A DNA stretch of 64,000 nt, from NCBI GenBank assembly GCA_016271365.2, contig CM028130.1, positions 469,683,501-469,747,500 of the forward strand. The letters run 5' to 3'. Below the pieces are notes generated by a model. That model did not search any database, was not told the DNA's origin, and saw only the letters and a program-made list of their open reading frames with translations. Source of the stretch: Neoceratodus forsteri (Eukaryota; Chordata; Ceratodontiformes; Ceratodontidae). Within the stretch, counting starts at the first letter, position 1; each line of letters opens with the position of its first letter. The position numbers were made by a program, and so were the translations under genes. This document shows, piece by piece, positions 1 through 11,787 of the stretch.

Positions 1-480
1 TGTCTCTCACAAAATGTGTCAGAGTTTTGCCAGTTTCTTTCCATTTTATCCCAGAACTAATCTCCTTTTGACAACTCTGCAAATGAGTTTGCTGAGGTCA
101 AACTGCATCTCAAGCTTTACTCCATGAGTTCCAAATAGTTTTTTGCAATCATTTCAACAATCTAACTATATACATTTTCAATCCAAGAGATCCCAGTTTC
201 TCATAAAGACCCATATTCATTTTTATAACTACAGATAAGCAAGGGGAAAGAAAAGATAGAAACAGTAAGAAAAAGCAAGTGACGGCAGGGAGATAGCGGG
301 AGGAGGAGGAGAATCGTGAGACTGTCACAGTGATTAGTTCCTAGGTCTTACAATAAAATGTGATGACACAATCAGACAAAAGAGACAGAAAAGGAGAGGA
401 TAGAACAGATCCTTGCTTTTAACTCCTTCTGCATAACAAATGGGACAGGGTCTTATTCAACCCTGTCACAAGAAGCAGCT
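1..480. other. No recognisable feature
   Basis: AT-rich sequence with no coding frame, tandem repeat or element end that I can support. It lies directly upstream of an old L1 fragment and may be degraded L1 sequence, but nothing in it confirms that. Confidence 0.4.
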
Positions 481-922
481 CAATGACAACTCAAGCAATG
501 ACCTATGAGTTACCTGGGCAATAACTAAGAAGACCTACAATACGAACCTAAGAAAATCTGCAGAGTTCCAATATAAAAAACAAAACTAAACTATGCAACC
601 AGTGGCCCAAAAGCCACCAAAATCCTACCCCTCCAGATAAAACAGGAGAAAGCTAAGTACTCAGTCCTCAAGATTAGGGAAGAAACTTTCCAACAACTGA
701 CCACAGATAGACAGAAAATAATGTAATTCTACAGAACACTCTACTCTTCGAAAGGAACCATGGACACAGAAGTCTTAATAGATTCTTGCAGCTATTACCT
801 CCATTGATCAACCCTGCTCAAATGGGTTTTATGATGGGTTGGTGTTTCACAGATAACACCAGAAATGTGAGATACCTAGCCAGATCTGCAGTGGCTCTCC
901 AGGAAGCAGCCGACGCTCATCG
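481..922 (+). pseudogene. Old L1 ORF2 fragment, upstream part
   Basis: Degenerate L1-type ORF2, reading across several frames. Near 700-745 the frame reads like the region before the reverse transcriptase (LEFYRTLYSS). Near 806-920 it reads NPAQMGFMMG followed by a DNTRNVRYL-like stretch, the conserved block before the catalytic LDAEKAFD motif of L1 reverse transcriptases. The reading stops at about 922 and resumes at about 4836, so the element was split by the LINE at 923-4835. Stops and shifts make it inactive. Confidence 0.6.
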
Positions 923-1647
923 TGTTTGATTTATTTATGTATGTATGTATTTATTCATTGGATTTTGGTAATCAGGTAGTCCTCACTGAGATAAACTATC
1001 CCTTTAACAGAAGTGACACAGAGTTAATTACAGACACTATAATGAGTAAGCGTAACACAGGGTTTACAATAAACCAGGACATGAGCAGAAGTGGGATGCC
1101 AGTTACAGGCCGAAAACACAGTTGTCAAATCAGCTAGCTAGACAACTGACAGCACTAGCAGGAGAAAACAACATAAACCAGTAGAACTGCTAGTGTAGCA
1201 GTCACGAGGACTTCTCCTGTAAAACAAATTCCTTGAAGGAGGATTTGAAGTATATTAGGGTCTAGCAACCCTGGACTTTAAGGGGAAAGTTCCACATCCT
1301 TGACATTCTTGCAGCAAATGATCACTGACCAGCTGCAGAGAGTGTCCATGGCACCATAGCGAGTTTTAGTGCAATGGATCTCAGAGTCCCGCTTTGCAGT
1401 TTGAAACTCATTAATCCAAGCAGTTTTTTGGGGGAAGTGCAGGAGTTTATAGGCCATTCACAGCACAGGATAATGTAGTCTCCCCTCCAGACGGAACCAG
1501 TTCAACTGAGACAGAGCCCTGCAATGATGTTCCCCGTTGCTGGTCCCAGGAGCAAAGCGGTAAGCAAACTTTAGCTTGGATAGTTTAGACTCCTTGATGG
1601 ACGAGTGTAGCAGAGCTCTATAGGTAAAGGCTGGAATGAGGATACAA

Positions 1648-2207
1648 CTAGCAGTGTATAACCTGGCCTCCTTGGTGATGTAGGGTGCATCCTATACAGT
1701 AGGCCCAGGTTCTGGTAGAGGGTTTGATCACACCTTCAATTTGTATTGTGAGGGAAAGCTCCTGATCCAACTGAAATTCCAAATATTTTACTGCAGACAC
1801 TGTTTCAACACGTGCACCTGATGCAGTGTGGACATTAAGTATGTTTTGTCTGCCAGAATCAAGTCTGTGCAACCCAAAGAGCATAGCCTTAGTTTTTTGT
1901 TAGCATTCAGTATAAGTAAGTTGGTCTTGAACCATGATTCTAGCGTTAAGAACCCCCTCTGCATGCTAGCATGCATCAGACAGGGATTGAGATCAGATGT
2001 ACACATCACTGCACCATCAGCATACAACAAGATTCTTGAATCACCGCAGTTATCAGGGATATCATTGATAAACAGTGAGAACAATATGAGGCCCAAGATT
2101 GAGACCTGGGGTACACCAGCAGTGTTTAGCCACAGGGACAACCTACTACCCCTCCCCATTTTACAAGCTGTTTTTGCCCCATAAGGTAATTTCTGAACCA
2201 CAGACAA
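1648..2207 (-). pseudogene. Reverse transcriptase palm/thumb remnant of the minus LINE
   Basis: Two overlapping minus frames (2207-1788 and 1884-1648) together give the C-terminal half of a LINE reverse transcriptase: PQVSILGLILFSLFINDI, then LLYADGAVMC (catalytic YADD replaced by YADG), WFKTNLLILNANK, and after a frameshift VKYLEFQLDQELSL. The order matches L2/CR1 group enzymes, which catalyse target-primed reverse transcription. The loss of the second catalytic aspartate and the frameshift make it non-functional. Confidence 0.7.
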
Positions 2208-2306
2208 AAGTAGTGATCAAAGCCCAAGCCCCTTGATTTACCCAGCAGCAGCTCATGATTCACAAGTTCAAACGCCTTAGTGAGATCATTAAAAACAGCA
2301 CCTGTG

Positions 2307-2845
2307 CTGGCCCAGTGGCGCAGAGGGCTGAGGCGCTGGTGCCTTACCTTGACCCACGCTGGTGACCCGGGTTTGGGAATGGACTTGGGTTGCTGGGGGT
2401 TGGCAGGGGAGGATAGGATTGAGTGTCCATAGGACTGCTCTTCTATCCTGTGGTGGGTTTGGGGATCACCTCGCTCGGTAAAGGCCCCTAGTGGAGACTG
2501 GGGGCACTACACAAGCAGCATGCAGGGAACCTAGAAAAGTGGAAATACGCCGCTGACCACTGGATGATGGCTCTCTGTCCTGACACCTCGTGCCTTCCCG
2601 CCTCCTCCTCAGCAGTGTCCCTGGGCCCTAACAATAGTGTGCTGGGCTGTCTTTCACCCAGTGCCCTTCCCCTCAGAAGAGAGGACCGCCCGGCAAATGG
2701 ATCGTCTGGGATCACAGGGACTGGCTGAAATGTGAGAATCAGAGAGGCTAGGAGTGAGACAGTGGGGCTTGGCAGGGATGCGGGAGCCTGAAGGAGGGGG
2801 TCACTGAGCATGATGGGGCAAATAAATATGATAACACAAAAAAAA
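2307..2845 (+). mobile_element. tRNA-derived SINE with target-site duplication
   Basis: The first 75 bases resemble a tRNA: an A box (TGGCGCAGAGG, 2324-2334) and a weaker B-box-like GGGTTTGGGAAT at about 2369. The run CTGAGGCGCTGG is reminiscent of tRNA-Leu, but this is uncertain. A body of about 450 bp follows, ending in an A run at 2839-2850. A 16-bp duplication flanks it: AAAAACAGCACCTGTG (2291-2306) and AAAAACAGCACTTGTG (2846-2861), one mismatch. This is the L1-style signature of a Pol III retroposon. It interrupts the reverse transcriptase region of the minus LINE. At about 540 bp it is long for a SINE. Confidence 0.75.
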
Positions 2846-3013
2846 AAAAACAGCACTTGTGGCCTCTCCATCATCCAAAGCAGTGAAGAGATCAGAGGTG
2901 AGCTGAATAAGGACCATGTTGGTGCCATGCTGTTTCCTGAAGCTATTTTGGACCTCAGTTAGGACAGAGTGCACCTCAAGGTACTTCTGTAGCTGGTTGT
3001 AAATAAGCCATTC

Positions 3014-3174
3014 GATATTACACAGATTTGCTAAGACTGACTTTCACAATGATGAGATGGACAATATTAAAAGATTGGATAAGAATCATGCTCTGTAATA
3101 AGTTAAAAATGTATTATATGTACTACTGTGAAGAAACTTTTTTTTTCCAATAAAATTCAAGTATATATATAAAA
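3014..3174. mobile_element. 161-bp retroposed insert with 13-bp duplication
   Basis: AAATAAGCCATTC occurs at 3001-3013 and again at 3175-3187, precisely flanking a 161-bp segment foreign to the surrounding LINE frame. The segment has an AATAAA at 3148-3154 and ends in an A/TA-rich tail, so it looks like a short 5'-truncated retroposed sequence in plus orientation. I do not recognise its source. Confidence 0.65.
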
Positions 3175-4835
3175 AAATAAGCCATTCCTGGGTCTTGACC
3201 AGGGCACATAGCAATGATTTGGGGTCTATAGTTTTTAGTGGGTTCCTTTGCCCAACCTTTGTGTATTGGGACCACGTGCACAGCATTCCAGATGTTGGGT
3301 AAGTCCCCTTGCAGGAGGGACATATTGAAAAGAGATGCAATAGGACTAGCAAGTACAGGAGCACCTAGCCCCAGTAGCCTGGGTTCCAGATTATCATGTC
3401 TGGATGAGACATCTTTTTTAAGCTTAGTAAGAGGTCAAAGACTTCTTTCTTAGTGACCAGGCTGAGATAGAATTCTTAGCAGTTTAGCTGGGTGCCAAGG
3501 AGGCAAGATGGGTGGGACTCGTGGACTGCCCAGGGTGGATGTAAATCTAACAAGGTCCATGAAGTACCTATTCAAGGCTTCTGCAGCAATAGTGGGGTTG
3601 CTTAATATTTTTCATTCAAACAATTTTCACCATAGGCTGTACTTGTCTGGGCATTTAGGAGGCAACTGACTTGTGCAGAACGTATTTGGGTCATTATGTT
3701 TGATTGCAGATTTTGAAGTAGTGCACTTAACTCATTTGAGATCACTCTTGCAAGAGTTTTGCAGGAACGGTACTTTTGCCAGTCCTGTGTCAGATCTGTA
3801 CTTTGCCCATGCTGAGTCCCGAGGTTTCATTAACAGACAGAGGGCAGGGGTAAACCACTTGGAACAGAGACCCTTAATGTCCCTCTGGACCAAAGGAACA
3901 TGGATATTTACTATACTCTGGAAATCATTTACAAGAAAATCCAATGCTACATTTACATTTACAAACCAACGCAGATCAACCCACTGTACTCAAGCAAGGT
4001 TTCTAAGGAAGTCATCACCATTAAGATGAAAGTAGTCTCTCACCCTAATAGACTTTGGGGATCTAGTAAAATAGTTGTTCCAAGTACAAAAAAGGGTGAG
4101 TAGTTACTGAGTGCATCAGCCAGGGTGCCACTGCCTACTAACTAGAATCCAGTCTAGCAGTGAGTGATTACCCAGCTTCATGTTGAAGTGATTTGACTCA
4201 TTAACTACTTGGTGGAGACTGACCTCAACAAGAGCAGGTTTGATTAATTACTTTTGCCTCCATCTAACCAATTAAGCTTGAAATCACCAAGCACAATTAG
4301 TTCCCCCTTTTCAATTTTCTCAGTGCAATCATGGAATTCTTCAAAAGCAGTCCAAGCCGCAGAGGGTGGGTTGTATACACAGCCAGCCATAAGGGGTTTA
4401 GTACATCCCAGTAGTAACTTCACTAATATACGCTCAAAATGGAAAGTAACTTGGGACTGGTATTTCAAGCACACTGAGTGAGGTCCGTGGATACACCAGA
4501 ACACCCCCCACCTTTACAGTTAGCACAGTCCCTTTTAGAAGCAGTGTAGCCTAGGATGGACATTTCATGTGGAAGGGCACTGGGTTTCAGCGAGGTTTCA
4601 GACACAGCTAGGATGTCAGGTTTGTAGAGAGCACACCAAGCTTCAAGGTCAGGAAGCTTTTTCTAATGCCCCCCATGTTCATGTGGGCAACTTTCAGTCC
4701 TCTGTTACTGAACCAAATGGGATCAGTGTGGGACAGCAGAGGAGAGCCGGGGTTGGGTTTAATGTCATCAGCCATAAGAAGGACAGACAACAGTAGTGCC
4801 TTAGATACCCAATAGCTAGTGGAGGGATACCTGCT

Positions 4836-5500
4836 GAATGCTTTTTCAGCTTGACGCTGAAAAGGCATTCGACCAGGTAGAATGGTCATACCTGTTTAAC
4901 ATCCTGCAGTGCGTTGGCATTCCCCTAGTCTTCATGAATTTAGTGAAGCTCCTATACACAGACCCAAAGGCAGATGTCTGCACAAATGGCAACATCTCCC
5001 AGAATTCCACCTTGCAAGAGGAATCCGCAAGGTTGCCCCTCTCCCTGCCCTGCTCTGGAACCTCTCCTGAGATGAATCAAAGTTGATAAAAGAATCCAAG
5101 GCATCAAGATAGCAGGTGAGGACACATGTTACTCGCCTATATAGACAATGTCCTGCTGTCCATAACAAACCCAATCTCCTCACTACCCCCTACTACAGAT
5201 GTGATCAGTCAGTTTGGAGAGTTCTCTGGATACAAGCTGAATGCTACCAGATCGGAAGTCCTCCAGTTCAGTAACAGGTGTACAAAGAGAGACATTGAGG
5301 ATTGGAATATGCAGTGGAAAGTTAAAGGTATAAAATATTTGGGGCTCACAATATGCCCCTCCACATCTGACACTGAGGACACCAATACCAAGGGGCTATC
5401 AATGCAGATTACCACTGATATGCAGAGATGGAACAAACTGCCTCTCTCTCTCTCTCTCTCTCTTTGTACTAGCCACCCTGGATCCCAACGCTCTTGAAAA
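4836..5500 (+). pseudogene. Old L1 ORF2 fragment, downstream part (reverse transcriptase)
   Basis: Continuation of the L1 frame broken at 922. At 4838-4990 it reads LDAEKAFDQVEW (first catalytic aspartate region) and LLYTDPKADV, then a decayed G-RQGCPLSP region. At about 5126-5260 it has LLAYIDNVLLSITNP, where L1 has LYADDVLL, followed by FGEFSGYKLNATRSE. The order is that of L1 ORF2p fingers-palm. The catalytic FADD is mutated, so it is inactive. A CT microsatellite lies near its end. Confidence 0.7.
5442..5463. repeat. (CT)n microsatellite
   Basis: About eleven uninterrupted CT repeats inside the L1 remnant. Confidence 0.95.
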
Positions 5501-6853
5501 CAGTTCTTCAACAAGGCTTCACAGAAGCAGAGATGGTTTAATAATCACAAACTATTGCTAAACTACAAAAAACTAAAGTCCAGTTGTTTTTGTCCTCTCA
5601 GAATAGGTTAAGGCCCATCAACTCACTATCATCAACAACCACGGAGATGCTCTTGAACAACCTCAGCTTTTCAAATACCTAGGTCTAACCCTGATAGTCA
5701 CTTTGACCAAGATGTTCAGAGATGTTAATACCAGAATTGGGCTCCTTCACACAGTAGACTAAGTCTTACCCAAGAAGTTTGAATGTTGCAGTTCACAGCT
5801 CAGTCCTCTCGATCATTGATTATGGTCTAATCATATACTGTGCTGTAACCTCCACATCTCTTAAGCGACTCACGGTGGCCCTGAACAAAGCCTGTAGGTT
5901 AGTTGTGGGTGTTGTGTGCCTCACTCATACCTGAGAGTTATATGCTTAATTTGGCTGGTTGGCTCCAACTAAGTAAGCAGGATCAAATATCAAACCTGCC
6001 TCCTGTCCAAAAAGCTCTATCGGATTACTACCCCCAAGCATTGGTTGCCCTGCTAAACAAATCCCCTTAAGACCCAATACATACATACACTCAGTTTCTG
6101 ACCTCCTTCTAGTACCCCACTGTTGGACTGCTCAATACCAGCTATCGTTCTCTACAGAGTCGCCTCTGTGGTTTAATAATCTAAGCAACCAACTGAGCAT
6201 TCTTTCTAGTCTGTCCCAATTTAAACTTATGCTTCATCAGCAACTCCTATCTGAAAGCACTTGTGATTGTTACACCTAGTTTCCCACTTCTGCAGACACC
6301 CTTATACCACTTTTTTCACTCTCTGAGGCTCTTACTTGGCTTCCTGTTTTATTTCATCCCTCCTGACAGAACAGTTTCCCCTTTCCCGCTGCCACCTCCT
6401 CCCTTACCTCACCCCTTCCTTGCTCTTATCCCACTGACCCCAGTCTTCCTGGACCTGTCCAGGCCCTCTGGTCCCCACTCTCCCTTATCTTCTTTCCCTT
6501 CATCTGCCCTCCTTTTCCCCTCTTTTCCCCCTTCTTCTAACTTAGCCTCCCCTTCCTCTCACCCCATGACAAGGCCTCTGGCTGCCATATTTTCTTTTCC
6601 TTCTCTATCTGGACTCTGCCTCTCATCTCCCTACCCCTACTTACTTTTCCCTCCCCTCACCTCTGATTAGCAATGTTGTTTCAAATGTACCTTATGGTTT
6701 TATGCTTTGTTGTAATCTTGAGTGTGTAGCACTGTTCCACTTATTTACCAGTTGACTTGTTGTGCTCCGATGATACCAAGAATGCTGTCTGTACCTTCGT
6801 TGATACCATGAATGTTGTCTATACCTCCCTACCTTATTGTAACCCTTTCCTTT
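5501..6853 (+). mobile_element. L2-like LINE, 3' half, first segment
   Basis: Plus-strand remnant of an L2/CR1-group LINE: RWFNNHKLLLNYKK near 5530, LFKYLGLTLIVTLTKMF near 5670, then a LIDYGLIIYCAVT-like segment near 5815 and KACRLVVGVVCLTHT near 5890. It continues with the C-terminal QYQLSF and LWFNNLSNQL segments to about 6260. These are the thumb and C-terminal blocks of the reverse transcriptase ORF. A CT-rich 3' UTR follows (6263-6853). The UTR is split by the L1 at 6854-14713 and resumes at 14732. Upstream parts are missing, as is usual for 5'-truncated LINE copies. Confidence 0.75.
6836..6853. repeat. Left target-site duplication of the L1
   Basis: ATTGTAACCCTTTCCTTT, identical to 14714-14731. 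The outward neighbours differ (T versus C), so 18 bp is the full duplication. Confidence 0.9.
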
Positions 6854-7536
6854 TTTTTATTTTTTTTATTTTTTAAATCATATTTATTCGTTTTCAGTAG
6901 ACCAAACAACAAACATACACATGTTACACATACCCAGCCAAGCCAGGGACACAACCCAAAACTGGCTGTGTAAACTATGTACAACCCCTATGTACAAGCA
7001 CACTGGGGAGCCGCCCCACATTATGGCCAAATTCAGAATCAGTAGTGTTTTAACATAAGACATTGTCCATTATTGGAAACACCCATCCCTTCTTTAACTC
7101 AATCCTCCCTTATATGTCCACTTGCAGGTGTGTTGCATCCTAGGACCCCCATGGAGCCTGAATCGTCCTGGACGGCTTCCCAGTGTGTCCCCTGGAAAGA
7201 GAGAGAGAGTCCCCATCCCCTTGAACCCCTGCAGACCACAACTAATCCCCTGTTATCTTAGTAGTAAACCCAGTATGACCCAGTTTTAGCCATCTGGGAA
7301 GCTTTGAGTCCAAACATTACACAGAATATTGGGGAAAATAAAAGAAGAAAAGACATATTACACATGGCACAATACAATATAGACATTAGACACTCCAGCG
7401 TGTATCCCTTTGCTAATCATTATCTGACAGACAGACCTGAGTTCCAGTGCCTGTAACTTGCTGAGAATAGATCGCATCTAATATTGCCCATCTTTAGCCG
7501 AGATAGCTCCTGTCTCCCTCAGAAAATAGGTGCTCT

Positions 7537-10500
7537 TTATCTTGCCAATACCCCCAGCAATTTTCTCACCCATTGTTCATATGCACAGACCTGATCATCC
7601 TTCCAGTGCTTTACTATGAACGCCTTGACTACCGACACCATTAAAGAAAGGTGGAATTTGGCAGTCCCCATAATCTGAGAGAAGTCACCCAGAACACATA
7701 CTTGGTCATATAAGCTGAATAGTCTAGAATTGATCCATGCCTCATTTAATCTCCTCCATAGGGGAGAAATTTTGCTGCACCCCACATGACATGTAACAGG
7801 TCCCACTTCTTCTCGCAACTGAAACACAAATCTGTCTGTCTCAACCCTCTGGCATATAGCTTTACAGGGTATAGTATATGTTGTGAACCACAAAGATCTG
7901 CATGTTCCTATATTTGGGAATCACATTGTATTTAGTGGCCTTCCAAATAATTTCCCACCTTAGATTTTAGGAGCCATCGCTTATCCCAGTAAGGGATTTG
8001 AGTAGAAGTTATTTGGCCCAGGGGCAGTCCAAGAGAGTTTGTAAACCCGTGAGAGCGGGTTAGGTTTCCGGAAGGCTTCCCTTAAACTCCTCCACGAGAG
8101 GAAGCTATCTGAAAAGTCCCCCAACCCCTTCCAGAACCCTGCTATCATTTGTTTAAGCTGTAACCTTGGAAAAAAGGACAATCCCTCACATTGTGGTGGT
8201 AGAACTATTTTGTCTCCTTGTTGCATATCATTCAATCTTAAACCACCCAGATAATTAGACCACCGGTGTCCAAGTACCCAACCCCCTATAACCAAGTTGG
8301 GGTTACCAGTATGGGCTGGTTTCTGGACCTCATTTGACAGCACCTTTATACCAGAGTGAGAAAGGACCACCAGGCCTCCAGGGTTTTCCTAATTGGTCTC
8401 TATACCCTCCCTAAATAAACCTTTTTTGGGCCTGGCATATAGCATCGATTCAGAGGAACAGCCGAGCTCAGTAACGATTGCCTCTTGACTTGCAGCCATA
8501 CAGGTGTATAATTTCATCAGCTTTTCCACCCATTGAGCCATCAGGGCCTAACTGGCCTGCCAAATAAGCATGAAGATCAGTAATCTAATGCCCCTCTCCT
8601 CATGGCAAACACAAGACCTTATATTTTATCCTGGCTGGTTTGTTATTCCATAGGAACTTGAAACGTCTTCTCTGATTAAACTGAACCACTTGACAGGGAT
8701 GTTATATGGAGCTAAATATACCGGTATATCAACCTTGGTAGGACATTCATCTTAATGAGGCCCAGGCACGCGTGAAGTTCAGAGGTAACTTGTTCCATCT
8801 TTGTGATGTCCCCTTTAATCGCCGATATGATCCCCCTGATTGGCATCAACCCCGGACTTTGGTTTGCTGTAATCCAAATTCCAAGATACTTAATTTGTCA
8901 GTGTTCCACTGTACTCCCAAGGATGAGAAGTCTGCCTTAAATACATGTGGAGTCAAAGGTATGATTTGTGTTTTGTAAGATTTTAGCTTGTAGTTAGAGA
9001 CCTTAGAGAAATGATCTATTGATTCTCTTACACTCTCAAAGCTGGATACTGGGTCTCATAAATGAAGGAGTATATCGTCTCAATGGCTGAAAGTTTTAGC
9101 TCCATTCCCCAATCCTGATCCCCTGACGCACATCTCTATTTATGGATCTTAACAGGGTTCTAAGTAGATGTTGAACAGTATCGCGAAAGAGGACATCCTT
9201 GGCGAGTCCATTATTAAGTTGAAATTCCGGATTTAATCATTACATAGTATTTCAGCCATTGGAGCAGCATATAGATTCTAATACCTCTAAGGAGACCCCC
9301 AGGGAACCCCATTTTTCCATTGTAGCAAAGAGAAATGGATGTGAGACCCGGTCGAACGCTTTTTCAGCATCTAGGAAATCAGGCCAGGGGTAGCAGAGAA
9401 TTCAAAATTTATATGATGAATTTTCCGAGAGCTTTTCTCTCCCTGCATAAAAGCCTACTTGCTCCTGACTAATTAAATTGAGCCATAGTCAAAAATCCTA
9501 TTTGCCAAGATTTTGGTAAGAATCTTAATATCTTGGTTTGTTAATGCTATAGGCCTATAGTTACCTAGTACATCCCTGGGCTTGTCTGGCTTAGGTATTA
9601 GAGTAACATACTGGTAGAGCGGTGAGTGGTGAATTCCTTCCTCATTATAGTAAGGAAAAATCATGAAGTATAGGGAGTATAGTCTGGATATGGGTTTGGT
9701 AAAATTTAGCAGTGAGACCATCAGGCCCTGGTGATTTACTTAAAGGAAGAGACCGCACTACACGACAATCTCAGATGCTCTTATTGGGCATCCAGTTCCT
9801 TAACTTGGGCAGAGTCCAAAATAGGTAGCTGAATTCCTTCTAAATAACTATTAACCTCTTTCTCCCCCACCAAATCTCTAGCTTGGTAGATTTTTGCAAA
9901 GAATGATGCAAATGCCTCAGCCATTTCTTGAGGATCTGTAACCAGCTTCCCTTCATGCTTAACTGATATAATTGTCTTGCTTGCCTCCCATTCTTTAATT
10001 CTGGCTGCTAGAAGGCGCCCTGGGATGTCACCCTGCAAAAGGAACTTGGCATTAATCTTATTTAACCAGAACTCTGTTTTCCCATAAAGAATTTCCGACA
10101 GTTCCCTTCTCAGACTTTTAAGTTCCACATCTATTTCCCCCGAGGACCCTTCAAGGCTACGACAAAGAGTTTATCGCCCGACCAGGAATTCTTCTTTGGC
10201 CTTTCTAAGCGACTTGTCCCTTGCCACTAGAGCCCTAGCTGCCTCCACATACAGGAACTTACAAGTAGGCCAAGCTAACTTTTTATCCTTCAGTGTGGGA
10301 AGCTGGGACCTAATGATTTCCTGCAAAGCCCCCTCTAGTTCATCCCTTCTCTTATCCTCTGCTAAAAGCCAATCGTGGAGCCTCCACCTATAAGGTCTAG
10401 GCCATGTGGGTCTTGGTTCCTACTGCAACTGGATGAGAGAGTGGTCTGAGAGGGTCCTACCCTCAGTCAGCACTTCTCTAATCTCTCCGAGAGCCTCTCT

Positions 10501-11126
10501 ATTAACCAAAAAAAAGTCAATTCTGGTGTGACTTTTATGTGCTGCCGAGTAGAATGTCATGCTAGGCCCCTATTTGGAAGAATCTTAACTGGATCAACTA
10601 AAGCTGCTGACTCCAAAAACTTAGCCAGGGCTAACTGGGCCTTGTCTTCGGCCCGCTATGTGGAGGTGTCCTATCCTACTTGTTATCAAAATATATATTC
10701 CAATCCTCAGCCAGGATGAGTGAATGTGAGGGAAGAGTAGCTATATCCCCTTCTATTGAGGCAAAAAATTCGGGATCGGGGGGAGTTGGCCCATAAATGG
10801 ATGCCACCGAGACTGCCTTACCATGCAGATTGCCCAACAAATAAATCCCCCTACAGTCTTGCCTGGTTAACACTTGGGTCACTTCAAATGGGCAAGATTT
10901 CTTGATTAAAATCGCAACCCCCCCCGGAGGCCCTGTCCCCACCCACTCCATATACCTGCCCCACCCATCACTTCCTGAGACCATCTAACTCGTCAGTCAA
11001 TAAATGTGTCTCTTGTAGTGCTACAGTGTGAACCCCTCGTTGCTCAATATACCGCAGAATGATCATTCTCTTACATCAACCCCTGAGTCCTTTTACATTC
11101 CAAGAAATTATTTTAAGGCATGCCAT
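7537..11126 (-). pseudogene. L1 ORF2 (endonuclease-reverse transcriptase), broken
   Basis: The start ATG at 11126 leads to KIISWNVKGLRG, the endonuclease N-terminus; ALQETHL (catalytic Glu) follows near 11020. At 10984-10676 the endonuclease core continues with GVAILIKKSC and SIYGPTPPDPEFF, and the expected GDFN reads AEDWN. The pre-RT region (10128-9781) has FLLQGDIPGRLLAARIKEW. The RT has YVTLIPKPDKPRD and NYRPIALTNQDIKILTKIL (9620-9500), then DAEKAFDRVSHPFLF near 9370. A TRQGCPLS remnant lies near 9205, and the DD of FADD may survive, out of frame, near 9085. The C-terminal region runs 8370-7537. About eight frame changes or stops separate these pieces. Confidence 0.85.
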
Positions 11127-11787
11127 CAGTAACATCAACATTTTTCACGTGAACCCAGATATTGTGCCTCTCTAAGGTCTGCATTCCTATTGTTCCCGTA
11201 CTTGGACTCTCTCTCTCTTTCCACCCCTGCCCCCCCCTTGACCCCCGGTCCTTAGACCGACCAACCATCTGATGTTGAGTCATGGATGAACCCGTTCCCT
11301 TACCTCCCCTCAGTCCCAGCCATTGGCATCAAACCCCAGAATCTGGCCCTTGAATCCCTCAGAGACGTAAAAATAAAGGCCCCATCTTCTCTGTAATCCA
11401 TTGTCCCCTTATATTTCCCAAATATAAAAAGAGAAAGTAAACAACGAGGAAATTAAGGGAGTCCTCCTCAAGCCCTCCTTGGAAAATTATATCTCTAACC
11501 AACATTGCTCCACTCTGGGTTCTCTTGCACCCTGGAGTGATACCCCTCCTTTTACTAATGCTGAATAAGTCCCAATCCCTTAGACCACTTCCCTTATCCA
11601 TCCTTCCCCAAAGCTGGCAAGCGCCCGCTTTATAACTAGTGACGCCCATTAGCAAGTAAAACCCTAGCTAATTGACCCTTTTTGTGATAAACACAATCCC
11701 TCATCACCCCCTTATAACCACTTCCTCCAGTGTTTCAGGGACTGGAAAGTATTCCTGGGTCTGGTAACACAGATAATATGATTAACA

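Larger units (their letters stand above)
923..4835 (-). mobile_element. L2/CR1-like LINE, minus strand, degenerate, inserted in L1
   Basis: A non-LTR retrotransposon read on the minus strand, nearly full length. Its right end (about 4835-4600) encodes a hydrophobic start and DDIKPNPG, then GLKVAHMNMGGIR, the usual start of the endonuclease in the L2/CR1 group. At 4504-4244 there is VLGDFKLNWLD (GDFN motif with N to K). Around 3320-3130 is VPIHKGW plus NYRP, and 2150-1790 carries GVPQVSILGLILFSLFINDI, then LLYADGAV where YADD is expected. The left end is an AATA/CATA-rich tail (about 925-955), as in L2-like 3' ends. A SINE and a 161-bp insert interrupt it. Mutations at the GDFN and YADD sites show it is dead. 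The exact clade (L2, CR1 or Rex-like) is not settled by eye. Confidence 0.75.

Noticed and set aside
2307..2385. Functional tRNA gene
   Set aside because: A- and B-box-like motifs are present but the cloverleaf is not convincing, and the segment continues into a SINE body with an A tail and duplication.
923..4835. Target duplication around the minus L2-like LINE
   Set aside because: No matching flanks could be found at 905-930 and 4820-4845; such LINEs often make none or the ends are decayed.
6263..6670. 135-codon plus frame
   Set aside because: Low-complexity Pro/Ser/Leu/Phe translation of the CT-rich 3' UTR of the L2-like LINE.
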